Positions 32,503 through 40,757 of a stretch of DNA of 64,000 nt are shown piece after piece. The stretch is from Actinomyces oris (GTDB lineage: Bacteria; Actinomycetota; Actinomycetes; Actinomycetales; Actinomycetaceae): the NCBI RefSeq assembly GCF_001937445.1, contig NZ_MSKS01000028.1, forward strand, positions 58,192-122,191, written 5' to 3'. The number at the start of each line of letters is the position of its first letter. Within the stretch, counting starts at the first letter, position 1. The notes below the pieces were generated by a model. The model was given only the letters and a program-made list of their open reading frames with translations. It did not search any database and was not told the DNA's origin. Position numbers and translations under genes: made by a program.

Positions 32503-33987
32503 CTACCGGCGTCGTCGCCTCGCCAGACGCAGATCGATGACGGCGACCCCGGCGGCCACGACGATGGCGGCCACGACGGCCAGCAGACCGGCTTGGGCGG
32601 CGGCCTCCCAGCCCGAGGAGTGCGAGACTCGGAAGGTCAGGCCCGTGATGACGGCGATGCCGATGGAGGTGCCGATGCGCTCACCGGTCTGGAGGATGCC
32701 GCCCGCGGCCCCGGCGTACTCCAGGGGGACGTCGGCCAGGGAGAGGGTCTGGTTCGGGGAGACCACGAGGCCCTGCCCCACTCCGAGCACCAGCAGCGTG
32801 AGGGTCAGCCACCAGGGGCTCCACCCCGCGCGCGCGTGCATGTGCATGATGCCGATGCTCGCCAGCAGCCCGGCCATGCCCAGCACCATGCCGCCGAGCA
32901 CCATGACCCGTCCCACCCGGATGACCCGGCGGCCGGCGACGGCGATCGATCCCGCCAGGGCGGCCGGGACTCCGATGAGTCCGCTGGCCAAGGCACTGGA
33001 GCCCAGACCGGCCTGGACGTACTGGGCCACGATGATCCACACGCTGGTGTAGCCCAGGAAGTACACGGCGATGGCCAGGCTGCCGTAGGCGAAGGAGGGG
33101 ATGGCCAGCAGGCTGAGGTCCACCATGGGGGCGCCGCCCCTGGTCCGGTAGCGCTTCTCCCAGGCCACCCAGGCGCCGATGACGCCGATGCCGGCGGCTT
33201 CCAGGCCCCAGATCCAGGTGCCGGCCGAGGCCTCCATGAAGGGGATCATGATGAGCAGCGTGCCGACGGCGAGCAGCCCCATCCCCACCGGGTCGAGATC
33301 GACCCCGCCGCGGCGGGTGGTCCCGGTGGCGTCGCCGGCGGCGGCGCGGTCCGTCTGCTCCGTGTCGCTTCCCCGGTGCCAGGCGGAGGCCGGCAGGTAG
33401 CGGCGCGCGGCCCAGACGCCGGCCAGGGTGAGGGGAACGTTGATGAGGAAGGAGGCGCGCCAGCCCCAGTCGTCCCCGAGCCAGCCGATGAACCCGCCGC
33501 TGAGCACCGGCCCCAGCGCCACCGAGACCCCGATGACGGCGCCGAAGAGACCGAAGGCGCGTCCTCGGGCCTCACCGGTGTAGTACTGCTGGATCATGCC
33601 GGTCACCTGCGGGTTGAGCAGCCCTGAACCCACTCCCATGACGACCCGGGCCAGGTTGAGGGTGACGACGTCGGGAGCCAGGCCCGAGACGAGGGATCCG
33701 GCACCGAACAGGAGCATGCCGATGACGAAGAGCCGCCCCCGCCCCATGACGTCGCCGGCGCGGCCGGCCGGGACGAGGGCGACCCCGAAGACGAGGGCGT
33801 AGCCGGACACGACGAGCTGGAGCCCGGCGGTGCCGGCGCTCAGGCTGTGGGAGAGGGCCGGCAGGATGACATTGACCGAGGAGACGGCCAGCAGCGAGAC
33901 GAAGGCGGGGATGAGCAGTGTCGGCAGAAGCCGCTCATGGTTCGGACGCGGCGTCTGGGCTGGGTCGCGGGGGTAAGGCGTGGGCAC
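32503..33987 (-). CDS. MFS drug transporter, DHA2 (14-segment) type
   Basis: A 494-residue major facilitator transporter with about fourteen hydrophobic segments, the DHA2 layout of proton-driven multidrug exporters. Motif A is GRAGDVMGRGRLFVIG (about residue 75) and motif C is GAVIGVSVALGPVLSG (about 145); a charged loop with EQTDRAAAGDATG lies between the two halves. The C-terminus is basic (DLRLARRRRR). Substrate unknown. GTG 33987 follows TAGCCT by six bases, so the mRNA looks leaderless. No regulator is adjacent. Confidence 0.85.
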   Translation of the reverse strand: MPTPYPRDPAQTPRPNHERLLPTLLIPAFVSLLAVSSVNVILPALSHSLSAGTAGLQLVVSGYALVFGVALVPAGRAGDVMGRGRLFVIGMLLFGAGSLVSGLAPDVVTLNLARVVMGVGSGLLNPQVTGMIQQYYTGEARGRAFGLFGAVIGVSVALGPVLSGGFIGWLGDDWGWRASFLINVPLTLAGVWAARRYLPASAWHRGSDTEQTDRAAAGDATGTTRRGGVDLDPVGMGLLAVGTLLIMIPFMEASAGTWIWGLEAAGIGVIGAWVAWEKRYRTRGGAPMVDLSLLAIPSFAYGSLAIAVYFLGYTSVWIIVAQYVQAGLGSSALASGLIGVPAALAGSIAVAGRRVIRVGRVMVLGGMVLGMAGLLASIGIMHMHARAGWSPWWLTLTLLVLGVGQGLVVSPNQTLSLADVPLEYAGAAGGILQTGERIGTSIGIAVITGLTFRVSHSSGWEAAAQAGLLAVVAAIVVAAGVAVIDLRLARRRRR

Positions 33988-33993
33988 GGCGAG

Positions 33994-33999
33994 AGGCTA
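33994..33999 (-). promoter_or_regulatory. -10 hexamer of leaderless MFS gene promoter
   Basis: TAGCCT on the minus strand, six bases before the GTG at 33987. Confidence 0.5.
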
Positions 34000-34015
34000 C
34001 CGCGTGCCGGGCGGT

Positions 34016-35419
34016 TCACAGCTGTGAGGCGGCGGCGTGCTCGACGTCCTGCTGGACCCGGCTGGGTGGTTCCCCGGGGGCGGGCGTGGACCAGGCTCCG
34101 GAGCGGATGTCCAGGACGATGCCGATCCCCAGGGCGAGGAGCGCCGGCAGGATCCAGCCTGTGGAGTCGCTCCACAGGCCGGTTCTCGCCAGCAGCCTGC
34201 TGGGGCCATCCCAGCCGGCGGCGGTGATGGCGGGCACGGATCCGAGGATCCCGGCTGTGCTCACGCACCACAGGTAGGCGGCCTTGAGCCGTCCCGGTGC
34301 CACGGCGTCGACCAGTGTCACGGCGACCAGGGCGATGGCCAGGGGGTAGAGCAGGAACAGCAACGGTCCCGCGATCTTGAGGATGGCGCTCAGGCCCAGG
34401 TTGGCCAGGGTGAAGGAGACAATCGCGCAGGCGGCGAGCTGTCGGTTGAAGGAGATGGCCGGCCAGGCGGTGTAGGCGTAGCCGGCCCAGGAGGCCATCA
34501 GGCCCACGGCGGTGGTCAGGCAGGCCAGGATGACGATGGCGGCGAAGATGACGACGCCCGAGGTCCCCAGCGTGGAGGAGGCCGCGTTGCGCAGCAGTGC
34601 GGTGCCGTCCTTAGTGTCGACGGTGATCTGCCCGCGGGTACGCGTCCCCAGGACGGCCAGGCCGACGTACACCAGCCCCAGGAGCACGGCGGCGATACCA
34701 CCGGACAGGACCGTGCCGCGCACCAGGGCTCGGGGGGAGGTCAGGCCGCGTTCGCGCAGAGAGGTGATGACGACGATGCCGAAGACGGTGGCCGCCAGGA
34801 CGTCCATGGTGAGGTAGCCCTGAGTCAGCCCGTTGGTCAGGGGATCACTCGCGTAGGGCTCGATGGCCTCGCGCTCCATCCTGGGGGACATCGCGATGGT
34901 GACCCCGCACAGCAGGGCCAGCAGGGCCAGCAGGGCGGGAGTGAGCCAGCGCCCGACGCGGTCGGCCAGGCGGCTCGGGCTGCGGGCGATGCTGAAGGAC
35001 ACGCCTATGAACACCGTCACATGCACCAGCAGGGCCAGGCGGGAGTCCTGAATCCCCAGCAGCTCGAGTACCGGGCGGGTCGCCAGCTCGTAGGCGACCG
35101 TGGTGACACGGGCGATGGCGTACAGCGGGCCGATCGCCAGGTAGACCGCCAGCGGCATGACGGTGCCGAATCGGGGTCCCACTCTGCGAGCCAGGCCCAG
35201 GATTCCCTCACCGGAGGTGGAGACGGCCACCACGGTGATGAGTGGCATGAGCACCCCGGTGGCGAGGAAACCCACCATGACCGGAATGAAGGACCTGCCC
35301 GAGGCGGCGCCCAGCAGGGGCGGGAAGATGAGGTTGCCCGCCCCGAAGAACAGGGCGAAGAGCATCAGGCCGGTCGGCAGGACGGCACCGACGGCGGTGC
35401 GTGTGGATGGCTGGCTCAT
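34016..35419 (-). CDS. brnQ: Branched-chain amino acid:cation symporter
   Basis: A 467-residue LIVCS-family transporter with about twelve membrane segments. The N-terminal motif FALFFGAGNLIFPPLLG (residues 21-37) is diagnostic of BrnQ, as are PLYAIARVTTVAYELA and the later CLTTAVGLMASWAGY. It takes up leucine, isoleucine and valine with Na or H ions. ATG 35419; the ribosome binding site is weak. It lies 82 bases after dapF on the same strand. Confidence 0.93.
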   Translation of the reverse strand: MSQPSTRTAVGAVLPTGLMLFALFFGAGNLIFPPLLGAASGRSFIPVMVGFLATGVLMPLITVVAVSTSGEGILGLARRVGPRFGTVMPLAVYLAIGPLYAIARVTTVAYELATRPVLELLGIQDSRLALLVHVTVFIGVSFSIARSPSRLADRVGRWLTPALLALLALLCGVTIAMSPRMEREAIEPYASDPLTNGLTQGYLTMDVLAATVFGIVVITSLRERGLTSPRALVRGTVLSGGIAAVLLGLVYVGLAVLGTRTRGQITVDTKDGTALLRNAASSTLGTSGVVIFAAIVILACLTTAVGLMASWAGYAYTAWPAISFNRQLAACAIVSFTLANLGLSAILKIAGPLLFLLYPLAIALVAVTLVDAVAPGRLKAAYLWCVSTAGILGSVPAITAAGWDGPSRLLARTGLWSDSTGWILPALLALGIGIVLDIRSGAWSTPAPGEPPSRVQQDVEHAAASQL

Positions 35420-35501
35420 AGTGGTGGTCGGTTTCTCTTCTCGGATGCGGCGTCGGTGCGACGTCCGGGAGCAGTGTGGATGGCAGCGGGTCTGTCGGGC
35501 C

Positions 35502-36452
35502 TCAGACGACGGTGACCCGTCCGGTGATCGCGGCCGGTCCGGTCAGCAGCACGCTGCTGACCTCGCCCAGGGGGTCGGCGCCCACGTGGACCCCGATCTC
35601 TCCGCCGGCAACGAGCAGCCGGTAGTCCTCGGGAGCGCCCGGACCACTCCAGGCGTGCAAAGCGACGGCGACGGCGCAGCAGCCCGCCCCGTAGGAGAGA
35701 GTCTCCCCCACTCCGCGCTCCAGGACGCGCATGCGGGCGACACCCACCGGGGAGTGGGTGTCGGGGTCGGTCTCCTCCCCCAACGGCACCACGAGCTCGA
35801 GGTTGGTGCCGGCCTCGGGGGCGGGGTCGTAGGCGACCGGGTCCGCGGAGTCGGTGAGCCCGGCGAAAGCAGCCGCCTCGAGCTCCTTCTCCTCCCCCAG
35901 GGCGACGACGGTGTGGGGCCCGGAGATCTCCACGCTCAGGGCGGCCCGCTGCCCGGCCAGGCCGGGGACGACAACGGCCGTGTCCCAGCCCTCGTCGTCG
36001 GTCTCCTCAGGGTTGGCCAGGCGGGCCGGCCCCATGTCCACGGTCCACAGCTCGCCCAGGCGGGTGATGGTGCGGGCCCCACCGCGTGTGCCGATGGTGA
36101 CGGACTCGCCGTCGGCGATGGGACGCAGCCCCTCGCTGTCCAGGACGTGGGCGAACAGGCGTGCGGCGTTGCCGCACATCTCGGCCACGGCTCCGTCGGC
36201 GCGGTAGTAGTCCATGAACCATTCGGCCTCGGGCACGGAGGCGGCGAAGGCGCCGCCACCGGGCAGGGCGGTGGTCCGCACGACGCGCACGAAGCCGTCG
36301 GCGCCGATGCCGCTGTGGCGGTCGCAGACCGCTGCGATGTCGGCGCCGCTGATGGCGACCTCGCAGCCGGGGTCGACCAGCATGAGGAAGTCGTTGAGGG
36401 TCGCGTGGCCCTTGATGAGCTCACGACCGCGAAGACCTGTCGAGTGCGGCAT
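35502..36452 (-). CDS. dapF: Diaminopimelate epimerase
   Basis: A 316-residue DapF that converts LL- to meso-diaminopimelate for lysine and some peptidoglycans. The two active-site cysteines are present, in AEMCGNAARLF (first half) and LSYGAGCCAVAVAL (second half), together with IGADGFVRV and YYRADGAVAEMCGNA. ATG 36452 follows TAGGCT by seven bases, and that hexamer overlaps the miaA stop codon, so dapF has its own promoter within the miaA-dapF arrangement. In-frame upstream codons to 36476 lie within the promoter and are not used. Confidence 0.94.
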   Translation of the reverse strand: MPHSTGLRGRELIKGHATLNDFLMLVDPGCEVAISGADIAAVCDRHSGIGADGFVRVVRTTALPGGGAFAASVPEAEWFMDYYRADGAVAEMCGNAARLFAHVLDSEGLRPIADGESVTIGTRGGARTITRLGELWTVDMGPARLANPEETDDEGWDTAVVVPGLAGQRAALSVEISGPHTVVALGEEKELEAAAFAGLTDSADPVAYDPAPEAGTNLELVVPLGEETDPDTHSPVGVARMRVLERGVGETLSYGAGCCAVAVALHAWSGPGAPEDYRLLVAGGEIGVHVGADPLGEVSSVLLTGPAAITGRVTVV

Positions 36453-36459
36453 GGCCCCT

Positions 36460-36465
36460 AGCCTA
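36460..36465 (-). promoter_or_regulatory. -10 hexamer of leaderless dapF promoter
   Basis: TAGGCT on the minus strand; its TAG is also the miaA stop codon. Seven bases before the dapF ATG. Confidence 0.5.
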
Positions 36466-37461
36466 AGCGACGCCACGAGGCGCGCAGACGAGCTCCCATG
36501 CCTGCCGGGTAAGCCGGGAGCGCTCGGAGTCGGTGCACTCCCCGGTCTCGGTGAGGGCGACGTCGATCCAGTGCACCCGTGGATCGCGACGGAACCACTT
36601 GATCTGGCGGGAGGCGAGCTGGCGGGTGGCCAGGGCGGTGGAGTCGACCGCCTCGGGCACGCTCATGGTCCCGTCGATGACCGCGAGCGCCTGAGCGTAG
36701 CCGATGGCGCGCGGGGCGGTCGCCCCCTCCCGGATGCCCTGGTCGATGAGGGCCTCCACCTCCTCGACCAGGCCGCGTTCGAACATGGCGCGGGCCCGCT
36801 CGTTGATGCGCTTATCCAGGAGCCGGCGCTCGCAGCGCAGGGCGATGTGGACGGTGGGGGCGATGTCCTCGTAGCGGGGCAGACAGGCGGAGAAGGGGCG
36901 ACCTGTGATCTCGATGACCTCCAGGGCCCGCACGATCCTGCGGGTGTTGGAGGCCTCGACACGCTCGGCGGCGACCGGGTCGAGGCGGGCCAGCTCGGCG
37001 TGCAGGGCGGCGGTTCCCTCCTGCTCGGCGCGCTCGCTCAGGCGGGTGCGCACGGCCAGGTCGGTGCCGGGGAAGTCGAGGGCATCGGTCAGGGCCCGCA
37101 CGTACAGGCCGGAGCCTCCGGCGATGATCGGCAGGTTGCCCCGTGACTCGACGGCGTCGATGTCTCCGCGGGCGCTGCGCTGGAAGGCCGCCACGGATGC
37201 CCTGTCCCTGACGGTGAGGACGTCGATCTGGTGGTGGGGGACGCGGGCCCTCTCGGCGGGGCTGGGTTTGGCGGTGCCGATGTCCATGCCGCGGTAGAGC
37301 AGGGAGGCGTCGGCGTTGATGATCTCGGCGCGGGTCGCCGGTTCGTCGACCTGTATCTTCTCGGCGAGGTCGAGGACGAGGGCTGACTTGCCGGTGGCGG
37401 TGGGACCCACGACGACGAGTCTGGGCAGGCAGGGGGCGCTCGCGGTCGTCGTTGGGCTCAT
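36463..37461 (-). CDS. miaA: tRNA dimethylallyltransferase
   Basis: A 332-residue MiaA that adds a dimethylallyl group to A37 of tRNAs reading UNN codons, the substrate for MiaB. The P-loop is VVGPTATGKSALVLDLA (about residues 17-33), followed by NADASLLYRGMDIGTAKPS, a GGSGLYVRAL segment and NTRRIVRALEV. It starts six bases after the first YbjN gene, so it is co-transcribed. miaB lies elsewhere in this window (40758-42419), which is the usual actinobacterial scattering of the pair with dapF and hflX nearby. Confidence 0.96.
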   Translation of the reverse strand: MSPTTTASAPCLPRLVVVGPTATGKSALVLDLAEKIQVDEPATRAEIINADASLLYRGMDIGTAKPSPAERARVPHHQIDVLTVRDRASVAAFQRSARGDIDAVESRGNLPIIAGGSGLYVRALTDALDFPGTDLAVRTRLSERAEQEGTAALHAELARLDPVAAERVEASNTRRIVRALEVIEITGRPFSACLPRYEDIAPTVHIALRCERRLLDKRINERARAMFERGLVEEVEALIDQGIREGATAPRAIGYAQALAVIDGTMSVPEAVDSTALATRQLASRQIKWFRRDPRVHWIDVALTETGECTDSERSRLTRQAWELVCAPRGVA

Positions 37462-37466
37462 AGGGC

Positions 37467-38267
37467 TCAGATCTCCGGCAGGAGGGGGCCCACGAGGCTG
37501 AGCGCCTGGGTGCAGGCGAACAGCGCCGTGTCCAGGTGGAGGCGCAGCTGAGCGTCGGTGACCCCGGCGGACAGGTCCGTGAGGTAGGTGGCGCGCACCA
37601 GCGGACCGATGGGGGTGTCGATGACGCCGACGGTGGGGAAGAACTTGTCCCGGTTCCAGTCGTTGACGCTGGCGGCGATCTCGTCTCTCTGGGAGGCGGG
37701 GGCGGCCTCCTCCCAGTCCCCGGAGACCAGGAGCCAGCCGTCGTGCCCCTCAGGGATCTCGATGACGAAGGGGAAGGAGTCCCAGGTGCCCAGGAGGCAG
37801 GGGTGCTCGCGGTCCTCGGTCAGCTGGACGTTGTACTCCATGGGGCCGGTGAGCATGGACTCGATCCGAGCCAGGGTCAGTACCTGGGGCTCCTCCTCGG
37901 TCGGATCCAGGTCCGAAGGGTGGTCGGCGCCCTGTTCTCCCGCTGCCGGGTCCTCCTCCGACCGGCCTGATGTGCTCGACCAGGTGCGTGAGGCGTCTAA
38001 GGTCTGCGCCGAGGCGGTTGCCCTGGCGGGCTCCGATGGTCCGCTGGAGTCGGCCGGGGTGGTTGAGTCGGTCGAGTCGGCTGAGTCTGCGGGACCGACG
38101 GGACCTGCGACGTACGGCGAGATGGTCGGGGGCTCGTCGGGCCGGCCGCGCGAGTCGCCCGGGTGGCTGCTCGCCGGGCTGGTGCGCTGGCGGTCCAGTG
38201 CCCGCACGTCCCACTCCTTGCCCAGGAGACGTGCGATGAAGTCGGTGAGGCGTTGCAGTCTGGGCAT
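37467..38267 (-). CDS. YbjN-domain protein, longer copy
   Basis: A 266-residue protein. Residues 1-20 are basic (RLLGKEWDVRAL follows), the middle 100 residues are low-complexity, rich in Ser, Asp, Thr and Pro, and the C-terminal 135 residues form a YbjN-like domain (VLTLARIESML ... FVIEIPEGHDGWLLVSGDWEE ... NDWNRDKFFPTVG). YbjN proteins are bacterial sensory-transduction or chaperone-like proteins of uncertain role. ATG 38267 overlaps the stop of the second YbjN gene by one base (TGATG). It is followed by miaA after six bases. Function unknown. Confidence 0.78.
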   Translation of the reverse strand: MPRLQRLTDFIARLLGKEWDVRALDRQRTSPASSHPGDSRGRPDEPPTISPYVAGPVGPADSADSTDSTTPADSSGPSEPARATASAQTLDASRTWSSTSGRSEEDPAAGEQGADHPSDLDPTEEEPQVLTLARIESMLTGPMEYNVQLTEDREHPCLLGTWDSFPFVIEIPEGHDGWLLVSGDWEEAAPASQRDEIAASVNDWNRDKFFPTVGVIDTPIGPLVRATYLTDLSAGVTDAQLRLHLDTALFACTQALSLVGPLLPEI

Positions 38268-38737
38268 CACGGCTCCAGGCTTCCGCGCAGCTCGTCGGGG
38301 AACTGCTCCTCGGCCTCGTGCATGAGGGCGACGATGAGCCGGCAGCCGCCGAAGACGAAGTCCTCGAGCTGTCGGTCGGTCATCCCCGCCTCGAGGGGGT
38401 AGGTGTACTCGCCGTGAAGACGCACCACCCCGCCGTCGGCGACGGTGAGGTAGGCCTTGGGGCCGATGCGGGTGGTGTTCCAGTCCTCGACCAGGGCGCG
38501 CAGCTGGTTCAGGTGCTCGGTGTCGGCGATGCGGTGCCAGATCCCGCGCATCTGGACGGCCCTGGTGTCCTGAAAGATGGCGTGGACGGTGACGTAGCGC
38601 CAGGGAATGCCGATGTCACCCTCGTCATCGATGAAGTAGCGCAGTCCCAGTCGTTTGACGCACTCGTGGATACGGTCGACGTCCACGGGCCGGGGGACCG
38701 TGGCGGCGGCAGCAGAGCTGGCGTCGAAGCTGGGCAT
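38267..38737 (-). CDS. YbjN-domain protein, short copy
   Basis: A 156-residue protein that is nearly all YbjN domain: VDVDRIHECVKRLGLRYFIDDEGDIG at the start (shown: RIHECVKRLGLRYF), then VHAIFQDTRAVQMRGIW, VEDWNTTRIGPKAYL and YPLEAGMTDRQLEDF. It pairs with the longer copy next to it, with a one-base stop-start overlap that suggests coupled synthesis and perhaps a heteromer. ATG 38737 follows TAGGCT by seven bases, so it heads a leaderless YbjN-YbjN-miaA-dapF transcript. Role unknown. Confidence 0.8.
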   Translation of the reverse strand: MPSFDASSAAAATVPRPVDVDRIHECVKRLGLRYFIDDEGDIGIPWRYVTVHAIFQDTRAVQMRGIWHRIADTEHLNQLRALVEDWNTTRIGPKAYLTVADGGVVRLHGEYTYPLEAGMTDRQLEDFVFGGCRLIVALMHEAEEQFPDELRGSLEP

Positions 38738-38744
38738 GCCCCCC

Positions 38745-38750
38745 AGCCTA
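38745..38750 (-). promoter_or_regulatory. -10 hexamer of leaderless YbjN-miaA operon promoter
   Basis: TAGGCT on the minus strand, seven bases before the ATG at 38737. Confidence 0.5.
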
Positions 38751-38933
38751 GCGGGGCCTGCGGGCTGCTCCCCAGCCCAGCCCGGCCCGCTCCACCGTCA
38801 GCGCAAAACAGACGGAATTCTCAGGCGGCTCCCCGACCCTTTTCCCATCGCTCACCGTCGGACGCGGAGGGTGCGGGGTGCGGCCGGAGTCGGCACTGAG
38901 CCCGCACCGCCCCGTATCCAAGGCACGCCGGCG

Positions 38934-39938
38934 TCAGAGCTGTTCACCGACCTTCTGGGAGAACTCCACGAGGCGGTTGGAGAAGCCCCACTCGTTGTCG
39001 TACCACCCGAAGACCTTGACCTGGCCGTCGATCACCTCGGTCAGGGGCGCATCGAAGATCGAGGAGTGCGGGTTGCCAACGATGTCGTGGGAGACGATCG
39101 GCGCCTGGGAGTACTGCAGGTAGCCGGCCAGCGGCCCGTGATCGGCAGCCTCGCGGAAAGCTGCATTGACGTCCTCAACCGTTGCCGGGCGGGAGGTGAC
39201 CACGGTGAGGTCGGTAATCGAGCCGACCGGGACCGGAACCCTCATGGCAGCGCCGGTCAGGCGCCCGTCGAGCTCGGGGATGACCAGACCGATGGCCCGG
39301 GCGGCCCCTGAGGAGGTGGGAACGATGGAGGCGGCGGCAGCGCGCGCCCGACGCAGGTCCTTGTGAGGTGCGTCGTGAAGCCGCTGGTCCCCGGTGTAGG
39401 CGTGGATCGTCGTCATGAGACCGCTCTCGATCCCAAAGGCGTCGTGGAGGACCCTGGCGAGCGGGGCCAGGGAGTTCGTGGTGCACGATCCGTTGGAGAA
39501 CACGTCGGCGGCGGAGACATCCAGCTGACTGTCGTTGACCCCCAGGACGAAGGTGGGGACGTCACCCTTGGCTGGTGCGGAGATGATGACCTTCTTGGCG
39601 CCACCCCGAAGGTGCTGGGCGGCCTTGTCCCGGTCGACGAAGAACCCGGTGGACTCGATGACGACGTCGGCCCCGACCTCACCCCAGGGGATCTTGGCCG
39701 GGTCCGGCTCGGAGAGGACCTTGATGGTTCGACCGGCGACCTCGAGTTCGTCGCCGTCGGTAGCGACGCCGTCGAGATGCCCGGCCACTGAGTCCCACTC
39801 CAGGAGCGTGGCCAGCGTGCCTGCGTCGGTCAGGTCGTTGACGGCAACGACCTCGACGTCCGCTGCGCTGGCCAGCGCAGCACGCAGGTACGTGCGTCCG
39901 ATACGTCCGAAGCCGTTGATACCGATACGAATAGTCAT
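38934..39938 (-). CDS. gap: Glyceraldehyde-3-phosphate dehydrogenase
   Basis: A 334-residue GAPDH, the phosphorylating glycolytic enzyme. The Rossmann motif is TIRIGINGFGRIGRTYLRAA at the N-terminus and the catalytic cysteine is in SNGSCTTNSLAPLARVL (about residue 151), with the conserved WYDNEWGFSNRLVEF near the C-terminus. ATG 39938 has AGGAGAAGGAAC upstream, a strong ribosome binding site. A TetR regulator ends 57 bases upstream on the same strand, and co-transcription is possible. Some actinobacteria carry a second gap with the pgk-tpi cluster, so this may not be the only copy. Confidence 0.96.
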   Translation of the reverse strand: MTIRIGINGFGRIGRTYLRAALASAADVEVVAVNDLTDAGTLATLLEWDSVAGHLDGVATDGDELEVAGRTIKVLSEPDPAKIPWGEVGADVVIESTGFFVDRDKAAQHLRGGAKKVIISAPAKGDVPTFVLGVNDSQLDVSAADVFSNGSCTTNSLAPLARVLHDAFGIESGLMTTIHAYTGDQRLHDAPHKDLRRARAAAASIVPTSSGAARAIGLVIPELDGRLTGAAMRVPVPVGSITDLTVVTSRPATVEDVNAAFREAADHGPLAGYLQYSQAPIVSHDIVGNPHSSIFDAPLTEVIDGQVKVFGWYDNEWGFSNRLVEFSQKVGEQL

Positions 39939-39995
39939 GTTCCTTCTCCTTCGGTGAATGGTGGCGCCGGCGGACACCGACGCCGATTGTCAGGA

Positions 39996-40601
39996 TCAGG
40001 AGGAAGCGGACCCGTCGCCGCCAGGAGCCGTACCGGCGGTCCCGGCCGCAACGCGGAGCAGCTCGAGGGCACCTTGACGGGCCGCGTCATACGGGGCCCT
40101 GTCCTGCTCGGCCATAGCCAGGACGTAACCGCCCTGAACAACGGCGACCATCGTGCGAGCCAGGTGGTCCGGCTCAAGGTCTACCGGCAGACGTCCCTGC
40201 GACCTGGCCACATCAATGACAGCGGCCAGCATCTCGCAAAGCTGGGCAAAGGCCTCGGCGACCGGCTCACGAAGACCGTCGTCGGCCACCACCGCCTTGT
40301 CCTGGGCCATCCGACCGACTCGGCAGCCTTTGAGCGGATCACGCGGGAGAGTGAGATAGGCAGCAAGGATCTCGAGCGGATCCTCGAGGTCCTTGAGCGC
40401 GGCCTTCCAGGAATCCAGCTGGACCTGGCAGTTGTGATTCAGGGCGGCCAGCCCGAGATCCCGCTTGGTCGGGAAGTAGTGGTACATGCTCCCCTGCCCA
40501 ACACCGGAAAGCTCGCGAACCGCCCGCGGGCTCGTGGCGCTGTAGCCACGCTCCCACATCAGCTCAGCCATCGCCTCAACCAGCTTCTCTCTCGAGTCCA
40601 C
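39996..40601 (-). CDS. TetR-family regulator
   Basis: A 201-residue TetR/AcrR regulator. The helix-turn-helix is in LMWERGYSATSPRAVRELSG ... GQGSMYHYFPTKRDL (residues 14-58), and the ligand domain follows with a cysteine in KGCRVGRMAQD. The start is taken as GTG 40601, because TACAGT lies six bases upstream, the leaderless spacing seen elsewhere here; ATG 40616 would add five residues and put the start inside a 19-base repeat. Two exact copies of that repeat (40603-40621 and 40684-40702) flank its promoter, implying autoregulation. No divergent target is present. gap lies downstream. Inducer unknown. Confidence 0.82.
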   Translation of the reverse strand: MDSREKLVEAMAELMWERGYSATSPRAVRELSGVGQGSMYHYFPTKRDLGLAALNHNCQVQLDSWKAALKDLEDPLEILAAYLTLPRDPLKGCRVGRMAQDKAVVADDGLREPVAEAFAQLCEMLAAVIDVARSQGRLPVDLEPDHLARTMVAVVQGGYVLAMAEQDRAPYDAARQGALELLRVAAGTAGTAPGGDGSASS

Positions 40602-40602
40602 G

Positions 40603-40621
40603 CCAGAACTGTACATACCTC
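40603..40621. repeat. 19-base repeat, copy 1; probable TetR operator
   Basis: CCAGAACTGTACATACCTC. Covers the candidate tetR -10 (TACAGT, minus strand, 40608-40613). Confidence 0.7.
40608..40613 (-). promoter_or_regulatory. -10 hexamer of leaderless tetR promoter
   Basis: TACAGT on the minus strand, six bases before GTG 40601 and inside repeat copy 1. Confidence 0.45.
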
Positions 40622-40683
40622 GCTATGACGTACCCCCGGGAGGCACGGCGGCCGCCCGGATCTGCTCCCTCCTGATTCCCATA

Positions 40684-40710
40684 CCAGAACTGTACATACC
40701 TCTAGGTACA
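40684..40710. repeat. 19-base repeat, copy 2; probable second TetR operator
   Basis: CCAGAACTGTACATACCTC again (40684-40702), exact, 81 bases from copy 1. Here it extends into an inverted repeat: CTGTAC (40690-40695) with GTACAG further right, and TACCT-CT-AGGTA at the centre. Confidence 0.7.
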
Positions 40711-40757
40711 GAACACAAGGGCAGTCATCCACTGAGAATTGCTCACGCGAGTTTCAG

